A stretch of 64,000 nucleotides of DNA, from the NCBI RefSeq assembly GCF_030035675.1, contig NC_084485.1:91780838-91844837 (forward strand). Reading direction: 5' to 3'. Below, one piece after another: positions 1 through 12,100 of the stretch; within the stretch, counting starts at the first letter, position 1; each line of letters begins with the position of its first letter. Position numbers and translations under genes: made by a program. Origin of the DNA: Rhineura floridana. Taxonomy: Eukaryota; Chordata; Lepidosauria; Squamata; Rhineuridae. The notes under the pieces were generated by a model. It saw nothing but the letters and a program-made list of their open reading frames with translations, was not told the origin of the DNA and did no database searches.

Positions 1-171
1 TGGAAATGTCGACCAACTTGCCATTTTTTGCCAGCTCAATCTTTGGCTCCAAGCTCTTGGCTGTTCTTAGGTACACCTTGGCTTGCTCAAGATCATTTTT
101 CTTCTTTGCCTGGATTGCAGCTTTTAAGTACTGTTTCCTTCTACTCTCCAGAAAGTCAAGATGCTCTCTAG
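1..171 (-). CDS. CC2D1B: CC2D1B exon, DM14 repeat 4 (residues 574-629, cut by window edge)
   Basis: Encodes [38 protein letters not shown] and [13 protein letters not shown]14 repeat 4 in a single exon. The acceptor is TCTTTGCAG at 173-172. The exon is open to base 1, so the rest of the gene (coiled coil and C2 domain) lies to the left. Confidence 0.94.
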
Positions 172-3100
172 CTGCAAAGAAAGAAAAAACTGGTGGTGGT
201 GCTGTTTTTTTTTAAAAAAATACTTTATTTTATTTTTTAATTTATTATTTGATTTACATCCCGCCCTTCCTCCCAGCAGGAGCCCAGGACAGCAGACACA
301 TTTTTCAGACACATTTTTCAGACACATCTGACACAACCAGGATCTTTTAGTATTTTTATGCTCTTAATTTAATTCCACTGAGAAAATAACAGCAAAGATC
401 AACCTGAAGAGATGTAGTCAGAGGCATATATGCCAAATTATATATGCAGTGGGCAATTTTATTCTTATGTGGATGGAAGATGATGAAGAATAGGATAGGG
501 AAAATTTTACAGGAATCTGCAGGGCTAGAAACAAACTATGAATCATGGCATCCTCAAGCCATGATGTTGATGACATACAAGCCCTTTCAACTAGGACCAT
601 CACTTCTGAACACTGCCTAGTGCACACAAAAGTTAAATGATGCAGTGGCATCAGCAGAAGAACCTGATAGCATAGAGATACATCCAAGTGCAGCTTTGGT
701 GCCTCTTTTCTTGGAGGATACCTCTACCAATAGCTGCTAGTCACAATGCTTATATGGAGGGTCCAGATTCAGAGGCAGCATGCCACTGAATATCATCTGC
801 TGAGGAGAAACAACAGAAGGAGGGCTGTCGTATGGGTAACCTGGCTCTGGGCTTCCTTGAAGCATACAGTTGGGTACTGTGGTCTGATCTAGCAGGACTC
901 TTCTTCTCTTCAGTATCTGAGTGATGGTCATTATTTGGGCTTAAGGGAAAAAAACCTTAGCCTGGTCAGATCAGCCACTGACAGCCCCTCTTTCCTCCCC
1001 CCCCCCATTCCCCTACAGCATGGGTGGGGAATCTGTGGCCCTCCAGATGTTGTTGGCCTCTAATTCCCTTCATCCCTGACCATTGGCCAAGTTGGCTAGG
1101 GCTGATGGGAGTCTGGACTCCAGCAAAATCTGAAGGGCCGCAGGCCTCCAACCCCTGCCCTAGAGTATGCGACTTGATTTGTTTGAGCGAATCCCCTTGC
1201 AGTTTACTCTTTAAGCATGATTCTGCAGTGTGCCTGACTTCATTTGGGGCACAATGAAATCTGATATACATAGAAGGATCTGGTGGGGGTCCAAGAAGTT
1301 GGCCCTTTGTTCCCCTCACACCTGCTCCCTAAAGAAAGGATACCAAAGTCCTTCATAAAGCTTAGCTTGCTTGGTGAGAGAGAAAAGGTTATTTTTTTAC
1401 AAACCTATAGAGGAAAGGCACAGCCATTTTCTGTTTACACCTATATTCCTGCTCTGCACACAACAGTATGTGTCATTGAATGGCTGGTGAGGGAGACAAA
1501 ATACTGATTAACTTGGACTAGTGCAAGCAGCAGTGCTTCAGTAATCAGCTTGGTTACAGCAGAGGCTCTGTCTGTCAATCACACACTTAAGTGGATAATG
1601 AGATTTGGGTTAGAACAGGGCCTTTCTGCAGGTTCTTTTTTTTTTTTTGGTGGGAGGCGGATAAACTCATATTTGTCACTCATTTGCTGTCCAGAGTCCA
1701 CATACCTTCCTGTTTCTACTACAGGGAGGCTAGAATGTTTTATGAGCACTCCAAACACAACATCTTGTAGCAAAGACAACACAAAGCCACCAGAGGCTCT
1801 GTCCCAAAGGCTGCTTCTCTTAAGCACACATTTATATGCCTAGTAAAAAGTATTTATTGCACACTTTTCTTTGTTTTATCTTCAAACAGACAGAGTGAAC
1901 AACTTCTTTCCCCTTTTCCTTTCTAACATATAACTATCGGGAAAATGTCAGCACACTTCCTCAGTGATGATAAATATCCACAATACCTTCAAACCTTCCC
2001 ACATAGTAGGATGACTTGTGTAAATTAAAATAAAACTCACAGGCAGCCGGGTTGCCTGCCTGCCTGCCTGCCAGTCCTTACCAACTGGAGAGAAGGGCTT
2101 AGCGGGTGCAGATTTCTCTGGTGGTGTTATAGGGGTTGATAGAGAAAGCTCTTTCTCTGGAGAGGTTTCTTCCTGGATTTCAGCAGACGGCACCATTAGT
2201 GGCTGAACAACTTGCACTGGCTTCTTAGGCAGCTGAGTGGGCTTCTTGGCAGCCGGAGTCTGTGTGGAAAGCTCACCCTAGTGGTATCAAAAGGGAATTT
2301 AATGCAATGTGTATAAAATTCAGATGCAAGTCCCAGGATGGCAATGGATGATAAACAAATGGATCCCATGACAGCAGCCATTTGCTGTGGTGCCGAAGAG
2401 AAGGAGAGGGCTTTTTTCTGCTGACATGATCTGTTCACAGAGATTTTACAATTGTTGCAAAGACATGGGAAAGACTCAACATGGGAGAAATTAGAAATAA
2501 TTCTTAAGAGGCTGAGAAACATCTTAATAAAAGCACTGTAGTCATCATCATCTAGGCTGTCTAACAAAATGGGTTATAGAGCGATCCATCTGAAATCTTC
2601 CTGCGAAGTATGGCTCGACAGATGGCAAACAAGCACTAGGTATCCCTACATGAAGTCCATGAGTTAACTGTCCCCACAGCTGGCGTTAGGGAATCAAAGG
2701 GAATAACTAGCCACACTTTTGAAATAGTTGGCTCTGGTTTATGTTTTAAAATGGCAAGAATAAGTATTCTACCCCTGTAAACAAACATGTATTTCAAAAC
2801 AAACCTCCTCCTCTTCCTCCTCCTCCTCCTCCTCCTCCTCCTCCTCTTTTTCATTCTCTTCCTCCTCCATCTGATCCAGCCTGTTAGCATTTTCCAGCAC
2901 TGCAGCAACTGTAGTGACATCTGCAGAAGCCATTCCAGGAATTGGAGGAAATCCTGACAAGGAAAAAGAAGATATGCTTCAAAATAAATGAAGAAAAACA
3001 CAGCACCCATTTATGAGGAAAATTACAGATATAAAAAGCTGAAAGGACAATTGTCATTATACTCAGAAGTTCCAAGATCTGAGAACATTGAGCATGGACT

Positions 3101-6100
3101 GCAATGGCTGGCCACAAAACAGGTAATGGATGCATTCAGTCCCCCTCCCCTCCCCTCCCCTCCCCTGGCTGAGGAGGGGGAGAAGTTTGGACACTTTCGA
3201 TTTCATAGAATCATAGAATAGTAGAGTTGGAAGGGGCCTGCAAGGCCATCGAGTCCAACCCCCTGCTTAATGCAGGAATCAAATGAAAGCATTCCTGACA
3301 GATGGCTGTCCAGATGCCTCTTGAATGCCTCCAGTGTCTGAGAGCCCACTACCTCTCTAGGTAATTGGTTCCATTGTCGTTTGGTTCTAACAGTTAGGAA
3401 GTTTTTCCTGATGTCCAGTCGAAATCTGGCTTTCTGCAACTTGAGCCCATTATTCCGTGTCCTGCACTCTGGGATGATCAAGAAGAGATCCCAGCCCTCC
3501 TCTATGTGACAACCTTTCATGTACTTGAAGAGTACTATCATATCTCCACTCAGTCTTCTCTTCTCCAGGCTAAACTTGCCCAGTTCTTTCAGTCTCTCCT
3601 CATAGGGCTTTGTTTCCAGTCCCCTGATCATCTTTGTTGCTCTTCTCTGAACCCGTTCCAGTTTGTCTGCATCCTTCTTGAAGTGCGGAGACCAGAACTG
3701 GACATAGTATTCAAGATGAGGCCTAACCAGTGCTGAATAGAGGGGAACTAGTACTTCACGCGATTTGGAAACTATACTTCTGTTAATGCAGCCTAATATA
3801 GCATTTGCCTTTTTTGCAGCCACATCACACTGTTGGCTCATATTCAGCTTGTGATCAACGACAATTCCAAGATCCTTCTCACATGTCGTACTGCTGAGCC
3901 AAGTATCCCCCATCTTATAACTGTGCATTTGGTTTCTTTTTCCTAAGTGTAGAACTTTGCATTTATCCCTGTTGAATTTCATTCTGTTGTTTTCAGCTCA
4001 ATGCTCCAGCCTATCAAGATCCCTTTGAATTTTGTTTCTGTCTTCCATGGTATTAGCTATGCCCCCCAACTTTGTATCATCTGCAAATTTGATAAGCATG
4101 CTTTGTACCTCCTCATCCAAGTCGTTAATAAAAATGTTAAAGAGCACTGGGCCCAGGACCGACCCCTGTGGTACCCCACTGGTTACTTCTGCCCAGTTTG
4201 AGAAGCAACCATTGATAAGCACTCTTTGAGTACGATTCTGGAGCCAACTGTGGATCCATCTAATAGTTGTTCCATCCAGCTCCAGCCACCGCACTCCAGC
4301 TGACAGCTATCAGCTGGAGCGTGCGAGCTCCCCGCGCTCCAGCTCATCGTGCGCTCCAGCTGACAGGGATCAGCTGGAGCATGCAAGCTCTGCACGCTCC
4401 AGCTGATCGTGCACTACAGCTGATCCCTGTCAGCTAGAGCATGCGATCAGCTGTAGTATGGCAGCTGGAGCTTCCTGCGCTACAGCTGAGTAGGGCCCCA
4501 CTTTCCAGCGGTTTTCGCTTTTCAGTGGGGGCCTGGAACAGAACCTGAGGTATGAGTGGGGCCCTACTGTAGTTTCATAGCCTATTCTGTAGCGTTGTTA
4601 TGGAGCCAAATCAGTCTTCTAACAAAGATGAGTAGGAGGGAGTCTGCTGAAGCATTTTTGGCAAACATGCTAGGAAAAATGCACTTATACTAGGACATTT
4701 CACCTATCAGCATGCAGTCCTGACAGTGTTACATACTTACCAGGGGGAACTGGAAGCTCCCCAAAATTCACTTTCCTTCCTGCTTTATGGGCTCTTATGG
4801 CATCTTGGTATTGCTGTGAAGGAGAAATCTGGTTAGAAGGCAGTTGTCCTACAGGGCTGTTGTTGTTTTGGGGTGGGAAAGGATAAATACATATTCCTCC
4901 CTCATTTGCTGTGTTTCCATCACTGCTGTAAGGATTGTATAACATTTTATGAGCATTGCAAGCACATTTTGTAGCTAGGAAAATGCAAAACTTCCATCAT
5001 GAAGTGCATCCAGCCACTGGGCTTGTTGAGGGAAAGGTTACTATGTACAGATGCAACATCTCTCAAACTGATTTAGGCAAAGGGCTGAAAGATTTACCAA
5101 ACCCCCATGTTTTCAATCAATGTAATTTAATGATCACAATACAAATCTATGTATACCTACTCAGAAGTAAGTCTCTGACTTTAATGCAGCTTACTCCCAG
5201 GTAAGTGAGTATAGAATTACATGAGTGTGTAAAGAGGCTTAAAAGATACAGTATAAGTGATACAAAAAAACACCACTCAACTAGCATGTAATTGGTGGCT
5301 CTTACACAAGCAAATTCTTGCACTGCTGATATACCAGACCACAAAAGCTACTGCTCGGCCTATGATATCATATTAGAGGCTCACAACAGGAAGATTACAC
5401 CCAAGGCACTTTTGCTGGTAGCAAACTCAGCTTCTTCTTCTTTTTGTACCTTGGCTATCCTCTCGTGCATCCTGCTTTTCCGATCATCTCCACTTGCTTT
5501 GGCTTGAGCAGCTGTTGCCTTGTATTTCTCCAGCCTCTGCTGCAAAGCTTCTAGTGCTGTTTTTGGCTGTTGCAAGGAACCTTTTACAAAGAAATAAAAG
5601 AATATGAACCTGTTTCTTGCACTTTAACCCTGGGGTGGAGAACATGCAGCCCCCCTGATGTTGCTGCACTATCAACTCCCATCATCCTTGACCACACCAG
5701 TTGGAGCTGAAGGAGCTGGAGTTCAACAACATCTGGAGGGTCAGAAATTCCCCACCTGTGCTTTAACCCATCCTCCCCTTCTCATTGACACAAACAGATG
5801 AAACAGCATTTTTTAAAAAAGTATACAAGCTTCCAGTCCTATAATCTATAATCTATATAACACACCTCATAAACAAGAAAGGCTCTGTTTTAAAACACTT
5901 CTTACCTGAAGCTTTATTACCTTGAGCATCTGGTGTTGTCACAGGCTGGGAAGTTTCCACAGGTACAGATGGTGTCTGTTTTGAGGGAAGCTGTATCTTT
6001 TCTGGGCATTCAAGGTCTGAAAAAGTGGGTGTAAAGGGAAAAGCATTTCAGACTACACTTTATAAAAGTTAAGGAAGTGCCAGAGACAGAAATCCTTCAG

Positions 6101-9100
6101 CATAGTTGCAACATAATTGACAAAACCCAAGGAAAATTCTGTACTGTAAAGTTTGAAGTTTCCAATGGGAACAAATGTTGCTCTAAGACTAGGATTGCCA
6201 ACATGTTGCCTCAGTGCGTAATGGCATCATTGAAGACTCCTGGTGTCTGAGAAGAGTCTGAGCAACTCCTCCCTCCAGCTCCTTTCATCATGAGGTAGTG
6301 AGGGTGGTTACCTTTTCCTTCCTTGAAAAATACATAGAGCTGAAGTAGGAAGTTTCAAGAGTACTTTTCCCCACTTCTTCTTTCAGCTCTATGTGCTTTT
6401 CAAGGCTCAGATTAATATTTGAGCAGCTGAACAGAACACAGAGTGACCGAGAGGACGGGATGGATATAGGAGAGCAATCTGAAAGGTTGGGAAGAAGAAA
6501 AAATTAAGCAGCCAGGGAAGAGAAAGTAGGGTGCCACAGGAGTCAGAGGAGAGACAGAGAGAGAGATCCACCCACCCACTGGTCCAAGAAAATGGATCCT
6601 CTGGAAACTAACTTTTTCACAGGTTCTCACACTAACTATAATCAAATCACAGTCATACCAGTCTCCATTAACTGAACCATAAAAAAATGGATCCAGTGCT
6701 CTCACAGCACAAATACATGGATCTGAAGCATGGATTCTTATGGAACCTCATATTTTTTACAGAGGATTCCTTCAAATCATAAGTGACCTCTATGTTCACA
6801 GATGTGATCTGTTGTTTTGTTGTCATCCTATGAAAAAAAATTATGAAGATCCACAAGGATCTTTGCCTTGCATCATTGTTTTTGCAATGCCAGCAAGCAT
6901 CAGGTCTGAGATTTTTTGCTGTGGTTGGTGAGCCAGCACTCTAAGAAGACCAAGACATAACTTTCACTATTCTATTGTTAGGGTATATACAAAATACACA
7001 AAATCTTCCTCCAACTCCTTTAGAGATTTGTAAGTTGTCCAAGTAGTTCTAATTCTCTGTAAATAGGGGAAACCCCTCAACTAAATTTATTTAATTAACT
7101 CAGAATCCTAGAAGTGTAAGAACATACAACCAAAATCAATTCACAAAATAGCATGGACACATAATTGAAATAATGGTTTATAACTAAATGCAACCAGGAA
7201 AAAAAAGGTAGATTCCCATGACACTAACATACCTACACTGTACATAGCAAGCACAATATCAATCAAAGTATGAGCAACTAATGCATTCATTCTGGTAGAA
7301 GATATTGCACTTCTGAGTGATCAGAAATACAGTATCACTCCAACAGAACCTCAACCTTAAGCAGAGACAATACAGGAGATAAAATGAAGATGCATTAACT
7401 GTGAAAAATGATCACACAGAAAGGCCTCAGCGGGAACATAAAACAAGATACTTTAATTCCAGAATACAAAATATGGAGCATAAAAGTCATACTTTTGGTC
7501 TGGCTTTGAAAAATAAAACAAGTGACTGCAAAGTGACTGATTGAAACAGAAGAAAAAACAATTTGTCATTCAAAGTAGACAGATTTTAACAATATGGAAG
7601 CCAAAGCTGTACTCTGCCCAAAAATCAAAACTCTGAAAATCTGATGGCTTCACACCATCACAAATCCTCTGCAGGATGTTTATGGCAGTGTATCTAAATT
7701 CAGTATGACCAACCTTCATCTTTTAGGGTTTTCAGTACCTTCTTAGTTACTGTACAGAGAAAGATTATTTATCTTCTTTGCTCTTACCCTGTGGTGCTGG
7801 AGGCATATCCCTGAGGTCTATTGGCTGCCCACTGTCCAGTCCTTCCAGAACTAAGCTGAACTTCTAAAAGAGAAACAGAAAACTATAGTGTCTAGAGATC
7901 TGCATGACATCGATGTCAACACAATTTACAGAATAGTGCTTCCAAGTATGAAACTAGGATGCGTTTTCAGAATCCCAAATATCTACTTTCATTTAAAATA
8001 AGGCATGGTCAAGTTTCTAGCTATACCTCTGGCAAAGAAAAACTTGTAGTGAATTAGAAGCTTCTGCTTATGATTCAAAAATCAGCAAGGATGGGATGGA
8101 GTTTCCAGAAGTTAACAAGATAAACTTCTGCAGCCGACAGTCCCTGCTTTCTCCTGTCGATGGACAGATCCTGTCATTCAGCCCTAGCACACGTACAACA
8201 TATCTCTTTCATCGTCACTATCCCTGTATTTGCCAGCAATTTCATTTTTATTCTATATAGAATAAAGTAGGCAGATTATAAAAAAGGTATCTAAAATGAC
8301 TTTAGCTCACATAAGTTATGCAAAGCACATAATTTGGTTTATAAGAACATAAGAAGAGACTGGTCAAAGAATGTAGATTTCATAATGCAATATTGTTTTG
8401 GGGATCCTGATACAAAGAGCTGGCAAACTGTGACTTTTCCTTCTAAAAGGAAAAGAGCAGAGAACTGCTCCATATGTTACATTCACTATGGGGATCAGTA
8501 TCCTCAGGTGACTTTCCCATTGCCCAGCCATTTACTGTGTGAGTCAGACCATTATATTGGGTTTTCTCTTCCCTGATTCAGCTCAATGGTGGTCACTAGT
8601 AGTAGCTGGGAAATTCACTATGCAATGGCTCTGACTCATGCGGTATGGCTGGGATTGGAAATTTGCCATGGGGGATGCGGATCCCCATGGTGAAGGTAAC
8701 ATATAAACTCACTCTCAGAAAAGGAAATATTCTGGAGACTTACCAATATTCCAAACATAAGTTCTAGTATGCAGAAAGATGCCTTCGTTTAAGAATAATG
8801 AAACCTCACCTTCCCAGTCCTCATATATTCTTTTGCCTTCTCAATATCACCTTTCTGCTTGGCTTTCAGTGCTGCTAGTTTATACTCCTTTTCTCTTGTC
8901 ACAAGCAGTGTTCTTGTGTAGAGGTTTGGGAAATCTGTATAAGACAACAAAGCCAATAAAACGTCTCCTAGAATTACTACAAGGAACAATAGTTCCTTCT
9001 GAATCTGGGCCCACCACCTTGTGGAAGAGACAAGCAGCAAGCTGACTTTTTTTGGTACATATGCAAAATGGGGATGCTACGTATAGGGGAAAAGACCATC

Positions 9101-12100
9101 CCTAAACTACTTACTGTTTTCTGAAGTGTTTCCTCTTCCCAGAGCACCTGGATCTGCATCTTGGATCTGAAGATCAGATGTGCTCACAGACAGCTTCAGA
9201 TCACTGGGGTTCTTTAATTCCTGGTCTGTAGCAGAGTCTTCCTTTTCCTCCTCCTCAGGAACTATTATTTCATTTTGATCGCCTGAGCTTTTAGGCAAGT
9301 CATGATGATGCATGACTTGTGGAGTTGTCACAGAGCTCTTCCCTGATGCTACAGGTGGTGGCATTTCTTCTTCATTCACTTTCCCCCCCTTCTTCACTGC
9401 AGTCAGCATGGCTTCCAATGCCTAATAGTAATTAAGAAGCAATTTCATTTATCCATGATAAATTAAACACTCGTCCCTATATGATTATCCCAATCAAGTT
9501 ACTTCATTCATTCACTCACAATAGAAGTTCTACCAATACATGGTACAGCGCAAGTAGAACAAACATCAGAAGTGGACATTTTCCTTTTATATCTCAATGT
9601 AATCTGGAACAATACTATTTTTACAGCCAAGAAATTAAAGATAAGCCATTCCTGGTTACCTAGGCTAATATGAAGGTGGCTGGTAGCAAAATTATTTTTC
9701 ATAATGATTCTTATTATGATTCTCATTTTTTAAAAAGATCACTAGACCATATCTGGTCCAAGATCATCTGACAAATGCTAGCCATGAGATGTTTATAAAA
9801 CTGGTTTGGATCGAATTGCTTCTCTTATGAATCTCCTAAACTATCCAGCTCCTAAATTAATTACTTTAACTGACTAAAACAGAAATTACACACACTTCAG
9901 GAATCCCAACAACTTCATAAGGGTGAAATCAGGCATAAGGTCTGGATTAAGCACCACCAGTTTTAGAGCAGCAGCAGAGCATCACTTTTGGCTGGCAACT
10001 TCCAGGCTGAAGCTGTAACAGAAGAAATACACACAAGACACAGATTAATGTGCCTAGGAGTTTTCTTCCGAGAGGCTGTCAACAGTAGATGCTTGGAATC
10101 AGCAATGGGGAACCTACAACCCTCCTGTTGTTGTTGGACTGCAACTCCCACCAGTCCAAGCTGACATGGTCAGGGATTATGTGAGTTGTAGTCTTGCAAC
10201 ATCTGGACAGCCTGGATGGGGGTTCTCCTCCCCTGCCTTAAATCATGCTTGAATGGCTGCTTGCAGAGAGCTCTGTAGGATTTTTTTAAAATTTCTCCCA
10301 TTTGCCTCTCTTCCAACATGTAACCTAAGGGAGTGTACATATGGCTTTCCAGGTGCTCTCCTGTCCAGGCACTGACCACACCCAAATCAGCTTCGCTTCA
10401 GTAAGAAGCTGCAGTGGCCTTTTGTTCCATACCTGGCAACTGTAAAATGCATGGAATCCCATACCCCATCATCTTCTTGGAAATAGCAGGGTTTTTCAAT
10501 GCTCTGCTGATATTACTGGACTGAGCAGAGAACCAGCAATGCAAACTATAAATTCAGTAGCTTTCTGACGATATCCATGCATAAACACAGGAAGGAAAAT
10601 TATAGCTATTTGCTATGAAGTATCCCAGACTCTGCTGAATTTCAAGTCTTAATGACAAACAGGCAGAATTTCCTGCTTTCCTTCGAAGCACAGGCACAGC
10701 ACTCCAATGCATCCCTATACACATAATAAGGACCATCCAACCACGTGACTGGAAAATATCACCTAAAACAAAAGGTCTAATGTAGCAATGCTACACAACT
10801 TGATCAGTGACATCTGGCTGAGAATCCTCACAAATCCTGTTGAATGTTAAATCCTACTCCAAAGTAGTCTTTTCAGACTAATGTTCAGGTTTTACCACCC
10901 CACCCCGACATTTATTAAATAGAGATTTCATCTCATGTTCCCCAAACACCCAATTCCCTGCCCTTTGCATCCAACAGCCACCATATAATACACAAACTAG
11001 TCTTAAAAGCTGTCTTTAACATCCAGTGTTTTATTTCTTGCACCCAGGTCCACAAAATAAGTATACATGTAAATGAATTATTACTTGGGAATAAGTGCTG
11101 GAGCATGAAGCTGTAATGATTAGATCAAAAAAAGATCTGGAGAAGATTAAATATCCTCTCACCTACTAAAATAAACAAATAAAATAAATCCAGATTTTCC
11201 TCATTATTTCATACAAAATAAGAATTAATGAAGATGTTTCATTTATCCTAGACAATTCTGTCTTTAAAAAAGCTGAAGACAGAACATGATTAGCACCTAA
11301 TTATACTATAAAAGTGAAAAATGAACACCCTGTGTATGAATCCAACATACCTTGAGGCCCCGTTCATACCGTCGCACTTTGGCACTCTCGCCAGTCTCCT
11401 TTGCATTCAATATCGCTGTCTGATAGTTAACTAACCTTTCTTCTATTGTTTGCTGCAGTCCACTGGAAGCAGCAGGAGTCATCTCAAGGAAGAAAAAACA
11501 AAGGTGAAAATAAAGGCAGCAAATGTTCTGCTCACCAGAATTACACTCCAAATCAGATATTCCAGTATCAACATAAAACCACTCTCTGGAACATGCAGAC
11601 CTAGGACTCAAGACCTAAGAGGTCGAAGAATCTCCCTTGAACAGAGGAACGCTTGTTCTGCTACAAAAACTCCACAAGTCACCACTGGGCTTTTGGCCAA
11701 AGCAGCAGCAGAGAAGTGGGTGGGTGGAGTACCTCAGGAAACCTTCACAGCCACAGGGTAACTGGGGACATTGGTCAATGAGAAGATGAGGGAACACAGT
11801 CAGAAGGTCTTCGTCATTTCAGGCAGAGACTGGCTGCATGGTTATTTTGGAGTATTAAAAATCCCCCCCCTCCACTGTGAGCTCCCTGATGACTTTCTTC
11901 ATCACATTTGCTTACAAAGTTCTCTCCTTCCACATGGGGATAGAAAAGACATCAGACAAACGATATATTCAAGAGACAAGAAAAGCTATTTGCACTTATT
12001 CATTTAGAAAAACACTCTGTCAAGAAGCTGCCAGCATAAGTAAATATCAGCCTCACTGCTCATCAAACCTGGCCCTAACAGAATGTGTTCAAAAGGAAAA

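Noticed and set aside
2636-3010. An Arg-rich frame antisense to or overlapping the poly-Glu exon
   Set aside because: Frame-shifted reading of the GAG repeat; the true CC2D1B frame is the Glu one and splices correctly.
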